NCBI RefSeq assembly: GCF_900106015.1
Contig: NZ_LT629797.1
Location: forward strand, 4,278,001 to 4,342,000
DNA from: Pseudomonas sihuiensis
GTDB lineage: Bacteria; Pseudomonadota; Gammaproteobacteria; Pseudomonadales; Pseudomonadaceae
Reading direction: 5' to 3'
DNA: 64,000 nt
The position numbers and the translations under genes were made by a program. Position 1 is the stretch's first letter. Every line of letters starts with the position of its first letter. This document shows, one piece after another, positions 1-9,228 of this stretch. The notes beneath the pieces were generated by a model that ran no database searches, was not told the origin of the DNA, and worked only from the letters and a program-made list of their open reading frames with translations.

Positions 1-316
1 CTTCGAGTCCTTCGTGGCCTTCCATCAGCGCCGGTGGCTGCAGGAAGAAATGCTCGGCGATCTTCAGCACCGGTTTCACAGCGGCCTCGATTCCCGCTTC
101 GCGCGCGACCTCGGCAGCGGCATCGAGCACATCCGGCACCTCCTCGATATAAGCGATGACGAATGCGCTCAGAACCCCTGGCGCATCCTCCTTCGGCAGG
201 CGGATGGACGGGTGCAGGCGCTCCAGCTGAGTCTGCAGGAAGCGCGAGAGAGCCTGGCTGCCGCTTTCCTGCTGGCGAGCCTGAGCGATCAATTGACGAA
301 GGGCAGCGGTGTTCAT
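1..316 (-). CDS. Conserved hypothetical protein, partial (C-terminus beyond the window)
   Basis: A minus-strand reading frame opens at the ATG complementary to 314-316 and stays open to the window edge, giving 105 visible residues that begin MNTAALRQLIAQARQQ. The visible part is soluble, with alternating helical stretches and a run of acidic and alanine residues (EEVPDVLDAAAEVARE), and has no signal peptide or membrane segment. I do not recognise the family. It is transcribed away from coxB, the position taken by a small hypothetical gene in other Pseudomonas. The forward frame over the same bases is its shadow. Confidence 0.7.
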   Translation of the reverse strand, partial: MNTAALRQLIAQARQQESGSQALSRFLQTQLERLHPSIRLPKEDAPGVLSAFVIAYIEEVPDVLDAAAEVAREAGIEAAVKPVLKIAEHFFLQPPALMEGHEGLE

Positions 317-720
317 GACGGCTCCTACATTTCAGGACATGGGCGTGAACATTAGCCGGCCGTTTGGTCGGGCTAAGACGCGATTGTCATAATTTTTTCA
401 TACTTATGCGAGTTAGCTATAACTACCTGTATCAGAACGGCTACACCCCGCGTCATTCGGGGCGTTTAGGACAAGGCTTGCGCGCCTTCGGCCATTTTTG
501 CACGCACGTTGCGAGGTGAAACTCGCCGTCTATACTCGAGTTCGAAAGGCAGTACCTGATGGAACCGGACGAGCTCAGGCACGGAGAGGTTTCGGCAGTA
601 GTCGCCAGCAGTTGAGCGCGGTGCGCGGACAGTGAGTCCGCCTTGTCGCTCCATGGCAGTCGATCCCTTAGCCGCAGGCTCAGCCGGCGGGATAACAAGA
701 ACAATCAAGGGGAACCCGCA
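317..720. other. Intergenic region between the hypothetical gene and coxB
   Basis: This 404-base region holds the divergent promoters. An AT-rich stretch lies at about 385-432. A short hairpin (CCCCG/CGGGG) sits at 446-462 and is followed only by TTTA, so it is a poor terminator. A good promoter match is at 509-536. The coxB leader would be about 180 bases and contains an 18-codon frame at 559-615 (MEPDELRHGEVSAVVASS) with an AAGG upstream; I cannot say whether it is translated. Confidence 0.5.
509..536 (+). promoter_or_regulatory. Likely sigma-S-type promoter of the cox operon
   Basis: TTGCGA (509-514), a 16-base spacer and CTATACT (530-536). The -10 with its 5' C matches the extended -10 preferred by sigma-S exactly. 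The P. aeruginosa aa3 oxidase is known to be RpoS- and starvation-dependent, which fits. It is about 190 bases upstream of coxB. Confidence 0.5.
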
Positions 721-1845
721 ATGATGCGACATCCACGAGTCTGGATGGGCCTCCTGCTGTGGCTGGCATTAGGCTCGGCGCACGCGCAGTGGACGGTCAA
801 TATGGCGCCCGGTGTAACCGACGTCAGCCGCTCCGTGTTCGATCTGCACATGACCATTTTCTGGATCTGCGTTGTGATCGGTGTGATCGTGTTCGGCGCC
901 ATGTTCTGGTCGATGATCATGCACCGCCGCTCCACCGGCCAGAAACCCGCGCATTTTCACGAAAGCACCACCGTCGAGATTCTCTGGACCGTGGTGCCGC
1001 TGGCCATTCTGGTGGTGATGGCGATCCCGGCGACCAAGACGCTGATCGAGATCTACGACACTTCCGAGTCCGAGCTGGATATTCAGGTCACTGGCTACCA
1101 ATGGAAGTGGCACTACAAATACCTGGGTCAGGACGTCGAGTTCTTCAGCAACCTGACCACGCCGCGTTCGCAGATCAACAACCGCGAAGCCAAGGGCGAA
1201 CACTACCTGCTGGAAGTCGATGAGCCACTGGTGGTGCCGGTGGGCACCAAGGTGCGTTTCCTGATCACCGCCGCCGATGTCATCCACTCCTGGTGGGTGC
1301 CGGCACTGGCAGTGAAGAAGGACGCCATCCCCGGATTCATCAACGAATCCTGGACGCGTATCGAGGAGCCCGGCATCTACCGCGGCCAGTGCACCGAGCT
1401 GTGCGGTAAGGACCACGGTTTCATGCCGGTGGTGGTCGAGGCCAAGTCCAAGGAAGACTTCGATGCCTGGCTGGCCGAGCGCAAGGAGGCAGCCGCCGCC
1501 GAGCGTGAGCTGACCAGCAAGGAATGGACCATGGAAGAGCTGATGGCGCGTGGCGAGAACGCCTACGTTACTGCCTGCGCAGCCTGCCACCAGCCTAATG
1601 GTGAAGGTTTGCCACCGATGTTCCCAGCGCTCAAGGGCTCGGCCATCGCCAAGGGGCCAGCCGAGGGGCATATCGACATCGTCTACAACGGCAAGCCGGG
1701 CACCTCCATGGCCGCCTTCGGCAAGCAGCTGTCGCCGGTCGATCTGGCCGCCATCATCACCTACGAGCGCAACGCCTGGGGCAACAATGTCGGTGACATG
1801 GTCACGCCCAAGGACATTCTCGATTTCTCCAAGGCGCAGGAGTAA
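721..1845 (+). CDS. coxB: Cytochrome c oxidase subunit II with fused cytochrome c domain
   Basis: Subunit II of the aa3 oxidase; it accepts electrons from cytochrome c at the CuA centre and passes them to subunit I. The 374-residue protein has a signal peptide (to about residue 23), two membrane helices, and a cupredoxin domain with the CuA ligands visible as H in VIHSWW and C-T-E-L-C-G-K-D-H-G-F-M. A C-terminal cytochrome c domain carries CAACH and a distal methionine, making it a caa3-type subunit. The ATG at 721 follows AAGGGGAA at 707-714; a longer frame from 643 has no ribosome site and would bury the signal peptide. It is first gene of the operon, 4 bases before coxA. Confidence 0.95.
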   Translation: MMRHPRVWMGLLLWLALGSAHAQWTVNMAPGVTDVSRSVFDLHMTIFWICVVIGVIVFGAMFWSMIMHRRSTGQKPAHFHESTTVEILWTVVPLAILVVMAIPATKTLIEIYDTSESELDIQVTGYQWKWHYKYLGQDVEFFSNLTTPRSQINNREAKGEHYLLEVDEPLVVPVGTKVRFLITAADVIHSWWVPALAVKKDAIPGFINESWTRIEEPGIYRGQCTELCGKDHGFMPVVVEAKSKEDFDAWLAERKEAAAAERELTSKEWTMEELMARGENAYVTACAACHQPNGEGLPPMFPALKGSAIAKGPAEGHIDIVYNGKPGTSMAAFGKQLSPVDLAAIITYERNAWGNNVGDMVTPKDILDFSKAQE

Positions 1846-1849
1846 GGAC

Positions 1850-3433
1850 ATGAGTGCAGTGATCGACCACGGTCATACTGACCACCACCATGGCCCGGCC
1901 AAGGGCCTGATGCGCTGGGTGCTGACCACCAACCACAAGGACATCGGCACGATGTACCTGTGGTTCAGCTTCTGCATGTTCCTGCTCGGCGGCTCGATGG
2001 CGATGGTGATTCGCGCCGAGTTGTTCCAGCCGGGCCTGCAGATCGTGCAGCCGGAATTCTTCAACCAGATGACCACCATGCACGGCCTGATCATGGTCTT
2101 CGGCGCGGTGATGCCGGCCTTCGTCGGCCTGGCCAACTGGATGATCCCGCTGATGATCGGCGCGCCGGACATGGCCCTGCCACGGATGAACAACTTCAGC
2201 TTCTGGCTGCTGCCAGCGGCCTTTGGCCTGTTGATCAGCACGCTGTTCATGGAGGGCGGAGGGCCGAACTTCGGCTGGACGTTCTATGCGCCGCTGTCGA
2301 CGACCTACGGGCCGGAGAGCACCACCTTCTTCATCTTCGCCATCCACCTGATGGGCATCAGTTCGATCATGGGGGCGATCAACGTGGTCGCCACCATCCT
2401 CAACCTGCGCGCCCCCGGCATGACGCTGATGAAGATGCCGCTGTTCGTCTGGACCTGGCTGATCACCGCCTTCCTGTTGATCGCGGTGATGCCGGTATTG
2501 GCTGGCTGCGTGACCATGATGCTGATGGACATCCACTTCGGCACCAGCTTCTTCAATGCTGCCGGTGGTGGTGATCCGGTCTTGTTCCAGCACGTGTTCT
2601 GGTTCTTCGGCCACCCCGAGGTGTACATCATGATCCTGCCCGCCTTCGGCGCGGTCAGCTCGATCATTCCGGCCTTCGCGCGCAAGCCGCTGTTCGGCTA
2701 CACCTCGATGGTCTACGCCACCGCCTCGATCGCCTTCCTGTCGTTCATCGTCTGGGCGCACCACATGTTCACCGTCGGCATTCCGCTGACCGGCGAGCTG
2801 TTCTTCATGTACGCCACCATGCTGATTGCCGTGCCCACCGGGGTGAAGGTGTTCAACTGGGCCAGCACCATGTGGCAGGGCTCGATGACCTTCGAGGCGC
2901 CGATGCTGTTCTCGGTGGCCTTCGTCATCCTGTTCACCATCGGCGGCTTCTCCGGGCTGATGCTGGCCATCGCCCCGGCGGACTTCCAGTACCACGACAC
3001 CTACTTCGTGGTGGCGCACTTCCACTACGTGCTGGTACCCGGTGCGATCTTCGGCATCTTCGCCTCGGCCTACTACTGGCTGCCGAAATGGACCGGCCAC
3101 ATGTATGACGAAACCCTGGCCAAGCTGCATTTCTGGATGAGCTTCATCGGCATGAACCTGGCGTTCTTCCCGATGCACTTCGTTGGCCTGGCCGGCATGC
3201 CGCGGCGTATCCCCGACTACAACATGATGTTCGCCAACTTCAACATGGTCTCCAGCATCGGTGCCTTCATGTTCGGGGCCACCCAGCTGCTGTTCCTGTT
3301 CATCGTCATCAAGTGCATTCGCGGTGGCAAGCCGGCCCCGGCGAAACCCTGGGACGGTGCCGAAGGCCTGGAGTGGACGGTGCCGTCACCGGCGCCCTAT
3401 CACACCTTCAGCACGCCACCGGAAGTGAAATAG
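1850..3433 (+). CDS. coxA: Cytochrome c oxidase subunit I
   Basis: Catalytic haem-copper subunit, 527 residues with about twelve membrane helices. It reduces oxygen at the haem a3/CuB site and pumps protons. Visible signatures are GHPEVYIMILPAFG (the CuB histidine and cross-linked tyrosine), HHMFTVG, and HFHYVL near the haem ligands. The ATG at 1850 overlaps a good AAGGA site at the coxB stop; the same frame runs upstream into coxB sequence but that part is shadow. It is followed by ctaG after 10 bases, the standard order. Confidence 0.96.
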   Translation: MSAVIDHGHTDHHHGPAKGLMRWVLTTNHKDIGTMYLWFSFCMFLLGGSMAMVIRAELFQPGLQIVQPEFFNQMTTMHGLIMVFGAVMPAFVGLANWMIPLMIGAPDMALPRMNNFSFWLLPAAFGLLISTLFMEGGGPNFGWTFYAPLSTTYGPESTTFFIFAIHLMGISSIMGAINVVATILNLRAPGMTLMKMPLFVWTWLITAFLLIAVMPVLAGCVTMMLMDIHFGTSFFNAAGGGDPVLFQHVFWFFGHPEVYIMILPAFGAVSSIIPAFARKPLFGYTSMVYATASIAFLSFIVWAHHMFTVGIPLTGELFFMYATMLIAVPTGVKVFNWASTMWQGSMTFEAPMLFSVAFVILFTIGGFSGLMLAIAPADFQYHDTYFVVAHFHYVLVPGAIFGIFASAYYWLPKWTGHMYDETLAKLHFWMSFIGMNLAFFPMHFVGLAGMPRRIPDYNMMFANFNMVSSIGAFMFGATQLLFLFIVIKCIRGGKPAPAKPWDGAEGLEWTVPSPAPYHTFSTPPEVK

Positions 3434-3443
3434 GAGGTCTGCC

Positions 3444-3992
3444 GTGAGCGAGGTCATCGCGACTCGTCGCCTGGTTACCCGTCTGCTGCTCGTGGTGGTG
3501 GTGATGTTCTGCTTCGGCATCTTCATCCTGCCGCCGTTCTACGACGCCATGTGCCGGGTGTTCGGTATCAACGGCAAGACGGCCGGGGCCTACCAGGGCG
3601 AGCAAATGGTGGATGAGCAGCGTCAGGTGCGCGTGCAGTTTCTCGCCACCAACGCCGCCGGCATGGTCTGGGAGTTCGGCCCGCAGGCTGACGAGATCCT
3701 GGTCCATCCGGGGGAAGCGCGCGACATGCTGTTCGTGGCCTACAACCCCAGCGACCAGCCGATGAGCGCGCAGGCGATTCCCAGCGTATCGCCCTCGAAG
3801 GCGGCGGCCTTCTTTCACAAGACCGAGTGTTTCTGCTTCACCCAGCAGGTGTTGCAACCGGGCGAGCGCATCGAGATGCCGGTGCGTTTCATCGTCGACA
3901 GGGATCTACCCAAGGACGTGAAGCACCTGACCCTGGGCTACACCCTGTTCGATATCACCGCGCGCAAACCGCCAGTGGCACAGGCTCCATAA
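3444..3992 (+). CDS. ctaG: Cytochrome c oxidase assembly protein CtaG/Cox11
   Basis: Copper chaperone that delivers copper to CuB of subunit I. The 182-residue protein has one N-terminal membrane anchor (about residues 13-31) and a periplasmic immunoglobulin-like domain with the family copper motif CFCF in KTECFCFTQQ. It starts at GTG 3444, preceded by a strong AGGAGGT at 3432-3438; the GTG is the only start with a ribosome site. It sits between coxA and coxC with 10- and 11-base gaps, so is cotranscribed. Confidence 0.94.
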   Translation: MSEVIATRRLVTRLLLVVVVMFCFGIFILPPFYDAMCRVFGINGKTAGAYQGEQMVDEQRQVRVQFLATNAAGMVWEFGPQADEILVHPGEARDMLFVAYNPSDQPMSAQAIPSVSPSKAAAFFHKTECFCFTQQVLQPGERIEMPVRFIVDRDLPKDVKHLTLGYTLFDITARKPPVAQAP

Positions 3993-4003
3993 GGAGAACA
4001 ACA

Positions 4004-4900
4004 ATGTCGAGTCACGAAAGTCACGAGAACTATTACGTACCGGCGCAGAGCAAGTGGCCCATCGTCGCCACTATCGGCCTGCTGGTCAGCTTCTACGGTG
4101 TCGGTACCTGGTTCAACGATCTGTCGGCAGGCCGCGAAGGTTCCAACGGACCGCTGATCTTCTTCGTCGGCGGGCTGATTCTGGCCTGGATGCTGTTCGG
4201 CTGGTTCGGTAACGTCATCAAGGAAAGTCGTAGCGGTCTGTACAGCGCGCAGATGGACCGCTCCTTCCGCTGGGGCATGAGCTGGTTCATCTTCTCCGAG
4301 GTGATGTTCTTCGCCGCCTTCTTCGGCGCCCTGTTCTATATCCGTACCTGGGCCGGCCCCTGGCTTGGCGGCGAGGGTGACAAGGGCGTGGCCAACATGC
4401 TCTGGGAAGGTTTCGAATACAGCTGGCCGCTGTTGCAGAACCCCGACTCCAAGCTGTTCCCGCCGCCAACCGGGGTGATCGACCCCTGGCACCTGCCGCT
4501 GGTCAACACCATCTTGCTGGTGTCATCCAGCTTCACCATTACCCTGGCTCACCACGCGCTGAAGAAGAACCACCGTGGCCCGCTCAAGGCCTGGCTGGCG
4601 GCGACCATCGTCCTCGCCCTGGCGTTCCTGTTCTTTCAGGTCGAGGAATACATCGAGGCCTATACCGAGCTGGGGCTGACCCTGGGTTCGGGCATCTATG
4701 GCGCCACCTTCTTCATGCTCACCGGCTTCCACGGCGCGCATGTGACCTTGGGCACCATCATCCTGATCGTGATGCTGGTGCGCATCACGCGCGGGCATTT
4801 CGACGCCGATCAGCACTTCGGCTTCGAGGCGGCCGCCTGGTATTGGCACTTCGTCGATGTGGTCTGGCTGGGATTGTTCGTCTTCGTCTACGTACTGTAG
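4004..4900 (+). CDS. coxC: Cytochrome c oxidase subunit III
   Basis: Subunit III of the oxidase, 298 residues with seven membrane helices; it stabilises the proton-uptake path of subunit I. Typical features are SEVMFFAAFF, the ALKKNHRG loop and the C-terminal WYWHFVDVVWLGLF. The ATG at 4004 follows AAGGAG at 3991-3996; the open frame extends further upstream through ctaG but without a start signal. It is the last gene of the structural part of the operon and converges on the small minus-strand gene that ends at 4907. Confidence 0.95.
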   Translation: MSSHESHENYYVPAQSKWPIVATIGLLVSFYGVGTWFNDLSAGREGSNGPLIFFVGGLILAWMLFGWFGNVIKESRSGLYSAQMDRSFRWGMSWFIFSEVMFFAAFFGALFYIRTWAGPWLGGEGDKGVANMLWEGFEYSWPLLQNPDSKLFPPPTGVIDPWHLPLVNTILLVSSSFTITLAHHALKKNHRGPLKAWLAATIVLALAFLFFQVEEYIEAYTELGLTLGSGIYGATFFMLTGFHGAHVTLGTIILIVMLVRITRGHFDADQHFGFEAAAWYWHFVDVVWLGLFVFVYVL

Positions 4901-4906
4901 CGGGGG

Positions 4907-5110
4907 CTACCACGTAACGTGGGACACCAGTTGCCCTGAGTAGAAGCCCCAGGCGACCAAGGCAACGGTAATGGCGGTCAGGCCGACACGGACAGTCAGC
5001 GCGCCAACCACGCGGGAACCATGGCCCTCATCCTTGACCAGGAAGAACAGGCCGCTGAACAGGCTGGCGATGGTTGCCAGCAGCATGAGGACGATCGCGG
5101 CCTTGAGCAT
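4907..5110 (-). CDS. Twin-transmembrane protein, DUF2909 family
   Basis: A 67-residue protein made of two membrane helices (AAIVLMLLATIASLFSGLFFLV and LTAITVALVAWGF) linked by a short charged loop. The start MLKAAIV is chosen because GGAG lies upstream; a longer frame to 5182 would add an unlikely N-terminus. Small DUF2909 proteins sit in opposite orientation between coxC and the SURF1 gene in other pseudomonads and are presumed to help oxidase biogenesis. The function is not established. Confidence 0.8.
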   Translation of the reverse strand: MLKAAIVLMLLATIASLFSGLFFLVKDEGHGSRVVGALTVRVGLTAITVALVAWGFYSGQLVSHVTW

Positions 5111-5181
5111 GTGAGACTCCGGGGGATTGACGTGATGCATTGCAGTATAGCCAGCAACCCCGATCGTAACGGCAGGGCGCA

Positions 5182-5913
5182 ATGAGCGCCTTCCGTCCCG
5201 GTTGGTTGCCCAGCGTGCTGGTTGCCCTGCTGCTGCCGGGGTTGCTCTGGCTGGGCTTCTGGCAGCTGCAGCGTGGCGATGAGAAGCGTCAGCTATTGTC
5301 CAGCTTCGAGGCGCGGCGCCAGGCCGAGCCGATCAGTCTCGAGCAACTCGAGCCCATGCCGGACCCCGCCTACCGCCGCGTTCACCTGCGTGGGCACTTC
5401 GATACCGAGCACAGCCTGCTGCTGGACAGCCGCATTCGTGATGGTCATGCCGGTGTCGAGTTGCTGCAGCCTTTTTACGATCAGTCCAGCGGCCTCTGGG
5501 TGTTGCTCAACCGTGGCTGGCTACCCTGGCCGGACCGGCGCACGCCGCCGCACTTCGATACGCCCGACGGCATGCTGCAGCTCACGGCCTGGGTCTACGT
5601 GGCGCCTTCTGGCGGTTTGAATTTGCGATCCGGCGCGGCATCCGAAGGCTGGCCGCGCCTGATCACGCAGGTCGAGGCCGACAGCCTCTGGCGCCAGCTG
5701 GGCCGTGGTGGCCTGCCTTTCGAGGTGCGCCTGGAGTCCGGGCCGGCCAGTTATCGCGTCGACTGGCCAATCGTGGCCATGAGTCCCAGCAAGCATCTGG
5801 GCTATGCGGTGCAGTGGTTCTCCTTGGCTGCCGCGCTGCTTGGTCTGTTCATCTATCTCGGAATTCACAATGCACGGGAGCGTCGTCATGAACCCAGCCA
5901 TCGCCATGCCTGA
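5182..5913 (+). CDS. SURF1-family cytochrome oxidase assembly protein
   Basis: SURF1 helps place haem a in subunit I. The 243-residue protein has the family layout: an N-terminal membrane helix (PSVLVALLLPGLLWLGFWQL) followed directly by the QLQRGDEKR motif, a periplasmic domain with LLDSRIRDGHAGVE and LLNRGWLP, and a C-terminal helix (about 218-236) ending with YAVQWFSLA, a conserved part of the family. The gene starts opposite the small DUF2909 gene and overlaps the next gene by 26 bases. Confidence 0.9.
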   Translation: MSAFRPGWLPSVLVALLLPGLLWLGFWQLQRGDEKRQLLSSFEARRQAEPISLEQLEPMPDPAYRRVHLRGHFDTEHSLLLDSRIRDGHAGVELLQPFYDQSSGLWVLLNRGWLPWPDRRTPPHFDTPDGMLQLTAWVYVAPSGGLNLRSGAASEGWPRLITQVEADSLWRQLGRGGLPFEVRLESGPASYRVDWPIVAMSPSKHLGYAVQWFSLAAALLGLFIYLGIHNARERRHEPSHRHA

Positions 5914-6466
5914 GGCACCGCGCAAGGGGCGTGGGCGCCTGCAGTTGTTGTTGATCCTGGCCATTGCCATCGGCCCGATGTTCCTGGCCAGCGCCATGTA
6001 CCAGTGGCGCTTCTGGGTGCCGGAGACGCGCAGCTACCACGGCGTGCTGATCGGCGATGGGCGCACCCTGGCCGATCTCGGCGTGCAGGGTGAGGTGGAG
6101 CCGCTGTGGCAGATTCTGGTGACAGCGCCCGGCGCATGTGAGGCCGACTGTCAGCAGCTGGTTTACCTGGCGCGGCAGATCCAGATCGGTCTCAACCGCG
6201 AGACTGCCCGCGCCAGTCACGGCCTGGCGCTGGCCGAACCATTGCCGGCCGAGTACGACGCCACGCTCAAGCGCGAGTACCCGCAGCTTGGACGCTATCA
6301 GCTGGATCTGCAGGCCTACGACAAGGCCGCCGAGGCGTTACCGGGTGCACAGCTGTGGCTGGTCGATCCACACGGCAACCTGGTGCTGCGCTATCCGGCC
6401 GGCAGCAAGGGCAAGGCCATTCTCGATGATCTGCGCTACCTGCTGAAAATTTCCCTGATCGGTTGA
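5888..6466 (+). CDS. Membrane-anchored hypothetical protein of the cox cluster
   Basis: A 192-residue protein with one N-terminal membrane helix (LQLLLILAIAIGPMFLASAMY) and a periplasmic part with a thioredoxin-like flavour, including CEADCQQLVYLARQIQ, where the cysteines are separated by three residues as in SCO proteins, and a closing strand-helix WLVDPHGNLVLRYPAG. It is therefore probably a SCO-like or thiol-active assembly factor, but I do not recognise a named family. The ATG at 5888 has GGGAG upstream; it overlaps the SURF1 gene end. A homologue occupies this position in P. aeruginosa. Confidence 0.8.
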   Translation: MNPAIAMPEAPRKGRGRLQLLLILAIAIGPMFLASAMYQWRFWVPETRSYHGVLIGDGRTLADLGVQGEVEPLWQILVTAPGACEADCQQLVYLARQIQIGLNRETARASHGLALAEPLPAEYDATLKREYPQLGRYQLDLQAYDKAAEALPGAQLWLVDPHGNLVLRYPAGSKGKAILDDLRYLLKISLIG

Positions 6467-6521
6467 CGCCGCGCTCTGTCCATATCGACAGAGCGTCAGG
6501 CCCAGTGCCCAAGGAGTAGAC

Positions 6522-7577
6522 ATGCACAAGCCCGGTTACCGTCTAGCGTTGTTCGCGACCCTCCTGACCGTGGTGGTGGTGCTGCTAGGTGCCTACACCC
6601 GACTGACCCATGCCGGTCTGGGTTGTCCGGATTGGCCGGGTTGCTACGGCTTTCTCGGCGTGCCGATGAGCGAGCACAAGCAGGCCATCGCCGAAGCACG
6701 TTTTCCCGAGGCCCCGGTTGAGGTCGCCAAGGGCTGGTACGAGATGATCCATCGCTACTTCGCCGGCGCCCTGGGGCTGGTGATTCTCGTCATCGCTGCC
6801 CAGGCCGTGCGCCGTCGCGCGGAGCCCACCCAGCCGCTCAAGCTGCCGCTGGCGATTCTGGCGCTGGTGATCCTGCAGGGCGCATTCGGCATGTGGACGG
6901 TCACCCTGCAGCTGTGGCCGCAGGTGGTCACAGCTCATCTGCTCGGCGGTTTCGCCACGCTCAGTCTGTTGACCTTGCTCACTCTGCGTCTGTCTGGACG
7001 CTTCGCCCCGTTGCAGCTGCCAGGACGCCTGCGGACATTGGCGGCGGCGTGCCTGTTGCTGGTGATCGGGCAGATCACCTTGGGCGGCTGGGTCAGTTCC
7101 AACTACGCTGCCGTCGCCTGCGTCGACCTGCCTACCTGTCATGGCGAGTGGTGGCCGACGATGGATTTCGGCAAGGGTTTTCACCTGACCCAGCACATCG
7201 GCCCCAACTACCTGGGCGGACAACTCGACAGCGACGCGCGCACCGCCATTCACATGAGCCATCGCATCGGGGCGCTGCTGGTAACGCTGGCGCTGTTGGC
7301 ACTGGCCTGGCAACTGCGCATTGCCAAGCTACCGCGCCTGGCCGGTCTGCTACTGCTGGCGCTGGCCCTGCAGGTTGGCTTGGGCATCAGCAACGTGATC
7401 TTCCATCTGCCGCTGCTGGTGGCGGTGGCGCACAACGCAGGTGGCGCTGCTCTGCTGCTGGTTATGGTGCTGATTAACTATCGCCTGAGGACTGTTTCTG
7501 CGACGACTCGCGAAGCATCCGGTCTGGCAGGCAGGCGCACGACTCTGGTTTCCAACGGTCTGGTTCAAGGCCGGTAA
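6522..7577 (+). CDS. ctaA: Haem A synthase (COX15/CtaA)
   Basis: Oxidises the C8 methyl of haem O to a formyl group, giving haem A for the oxidase. The 351-residue protein has eight predicted membrane helices in two repeated halves. Conserved histidines appear in [33 protein letters not shown] and IHMSHRIGA. The N-terminal cysteine pair in GCPDWPGC and a second pair (ACVDLPTC) are typical. The ATG at 6522 follows AAGGAG at 6510-6515. The next gene makes haem O, its substrate, 23 bases downstream. Confidence 0.93.
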   Translation: MHKPGYRLALFATLLTVVVVLLGAYTRLTHAGLGCPDWPGCYGFLGVPMSEHKQAIAEARFPEAPVEVAKGWYEMIHRYFAGALGLVILVIAAQAVRRRAEPTQPLKLPLAILALVILQGAFGMWTVTLQLWPQVVTAHLLGGFATLSLLTLLTLRLSGRFAPLQLPGRLRTLAAACLLLVIGQITLGGWVSSNYAAVACVDLPTCHGEWWPTMDFGKGFHLTQHIGPNYLGGQLDSDARTAIHMSHRIGALLVTLALLALAWQLRIAKLPRLAGLLLLALALQVGLGISNVIFHLPLLVAVAHNAGGAALLLVMVLINYRLRTVSATTREASGLAGRRTTLVSNGLVQGR

Positions 7578-7600
7578 ATAACGAATCAAGGAGCAATGCC

Positions 7601-8500
7601 ATGGCGACAATGCTGCGAGCTCACTCCGAACACGCCACCTGGCGTGATTATCTGGAGCTGACCAAACCGCGGGTGGTGATGCTGATGCTGATCACCTCGC
7701 TGGTCGGCATGTTCCTCGCCACCCGTGCCGGTGTGCCCTGGACCGTGCTGCTGTTCGGCAACCTCGGCATCGGCCTTTGCGCTGGCGCGGCGGCGGCGGT
7801 CAACCACGTGGTGGATCGGCGTATCGACTCGATCATGGCGCGCACGCACAAGCGTCCGGTCACAGCCGGGCGGGTCTCGCCGGTGGCGGCGCTGGCCTTC
7901 GCGCTGCTGCTGGCCATCGCCGGCATGAGCCTGCTGATGGTGTTCACCAACGAGCTGGCCGCCTGGCTGACATTGGCCTCATTGCTTGGGTATGCGGTGA
8001 TCTACACCGGCTTTCTCAAGCGTGCCACGCCGCAGAACATCGTTATCGGTGGCCTGGCTGGCGCCGCGCCGCCGCTGCTGGGCTGGGTCGCCGTCACCGG
8101 TCACCTGAGTGCCGAGCCGCTGCTGCTGGTGTTGATCATCTTCGCCTGGACGCCGCCGCACTTCTGGGCCCTGGCCATCCACCGCAAGGCCGAATACGCC
8201 AAGGCCGACATCCCCATGCTGCCGGTGACCCATGGCGAGCACTACACCAAGGTGCATATCCTGCTCTACACCCTGGTGATGTTCGCGGTGACCCTGCTGC
8301 CCTACGCCATTCACATGAGCGGGCCGCTGTACCTGGTCTGCGCCCTGCTGTTGGGCGGCCGCTTCCTGCACTGGGCCTGGGTGCTGTACCGTGACAGCAA
8401 ACCGCACGCGGCGATCAACACCTTCAAGTACAGTATCTGGTATCTGTTCCTGCTGTTTATCGCGCTGCTGGCGGATCACTATCTGCTGCTGAATATCTAA
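7601..8500 (+). CDS. ctaB: Protohaem IX farnesyltransferase (haem O synthase)
   Basis: UbiA-family prenyltransferase that adds a farnesyl chain to protohaem. It has 299 residues and about nine membrane helices. The two aspartate-rich prenyl-diphosphate motifs appear as [19 protein letters not shown] and, later, [27 protein letters not shown], both diagnostic for CtaB/CyoE. The ATG at 7601 is preceded by AAGGAG. It sits between ctaA and the SCO gene; because it is in the aa3 operon I use ctaB rather than cyoE. Confidence 0.94.
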   Translation: MATMLRAHSEHATWRDYLELTKPRVVMLMLITSLVGMFLATRAGVPWTVLLFGNLGIGLCAGAAAAVNHVVDRRIDSIMARTHKRPVTAGRVSPVAALAFALLLAIAGMSLLMVFTNELAAWLTLASLLGYAVIYTGFLKRATPQNIVIGGLAGAAPPLLGWVAVTGHLSAEPLLLVLIIFAWTPPHFWALAIHRKAEYAKADIPMLPVTHGEHYTKVHILLYTLVMFAVTLLPYAIHMSGPLYLVCALLLGGRFLHWAWVLYRDSKPHAAINTFKYSIWYLFLLFIALLADHYLLLNI

Positions 8501-8508
8501 GGTTTTTC

Positions 8509-9141
8509 ATGACGCGTACCCACACAACGGTTTTCGTTCTTGTCGCCATCGTGGCCCTGGTGCTGGGGCTGACCGTCAACAAGGTGCTCAACAGCAAAAG
8601 CCAGGGTGACCCGGCGGCACTGCTCGATGCCGGTATCGTCCTGCTGCCGCAGAACCGCAGCCTGCCAGCGCTGAGCCTGATCGATCAGGACGGCAAGGAG
8701 GTCGCGGTGGATCAGCTCAAGGGCGACTGGACGCTGCTGTTCTTCGGCTACACCTTCTGCCCGGACATTTGCCCGGCGACCCTCGCCCAGCTGCGCCAAC
8801 TGCAGACTCAGCTGCCTGAAGAAACTCGCGCACGGCTGAACGTGGTGATGGTCAGCGTCGACCCGCATCGCGATACACCGGAGCAACTGAGCAAGTACCT
8901 GGGCTTCTTCAATGCCGGCTTCAAAGGCCTGACCGGCGAAGAGGAAACCCTGCAGAAATTTGCCAACTCGGTGAGCATTCCCTATATCCCGGCTGACACC
9001 AGCAAGGAAAACTACACCGTCGACCACAGCGGCAATCTGGTGATCATCGGCCCGGATGGTACCCAGCGCGGTTTCATCCGCGCGCCGATCAACAACACCA
9101 AGCTGGCGGCGCAACTTCCCGGACTGGTTTCGGGTAGCTGA
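8509..9141 (+). CDS. SCO1/SenC-family copper chaperone
   Basis: Thioredoxin-fold protein that loads copper into the CuA centre of subunit II. It has 210 residues, an N-terminal membrane anchor (VFVLVAIVALVLGLTV), and the copper motif C-x3-C in FCPDICPATL, with the distal histidine in VDHSGNLVIIG. It starts 8 bases after ctaB and ends the oxidase assembly operon. The next 270 bases are repeat DNA. Confidence 0.92.
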   Translation: MTRTHTTVFVLVAIVALVLGLTVNKVLNSKSQGDPAALLDAGIVLLPQNRSLPALSLIDQDGKEVAVDQLKGDWTLLFFGYTFCPDICPATLAQLRQLQTQLPEETRARLNVVMVSVDPHRDTPEQLSKYLGFFNAGFKGLTGEEETLQKFANSVSIPYIPADTSKENYTVDHSGNLVIIGPDGTQRGFIRAPINNTKLAAQLPGLVSGS

Positions 9142-9196
9142 TCCGCTGGGGGGCGCCTACGCACCACCATCACCCAGGTTGCATGGCACAGCATTT

Positions 9197-9217
9197 CCCG
9201 GATTTCATCCGGGCTAC
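9197..9217 (-). repeat. REP-like hairpin (TAGCCCGGATG family)
   Basis: CCCGGAT-TTC-ATCCGGG is a perfect 7-3-7 palindrome followed by CTACGG. On the minus strand it reads TAGCCCGGATGAAATCCGGG. The same unit recurs at 60142-60161 and, degenerate, near 44627 and 54957. Confidence 0.7.
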
Positions 9218-9228
9218 GGACGCCGACG

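Noticed and set aside
466-732. Minus-strand frames between the hypothetical gene and coxB
   Set aside because: They overlap the coxB promoter and leader, lack start signals, and have no recognisable content.
1802-3178. A 458-codon frame antisense to coxA
   Set aside because: Shadow of a GC-rich membrane protein gene; no motif and no start signal.
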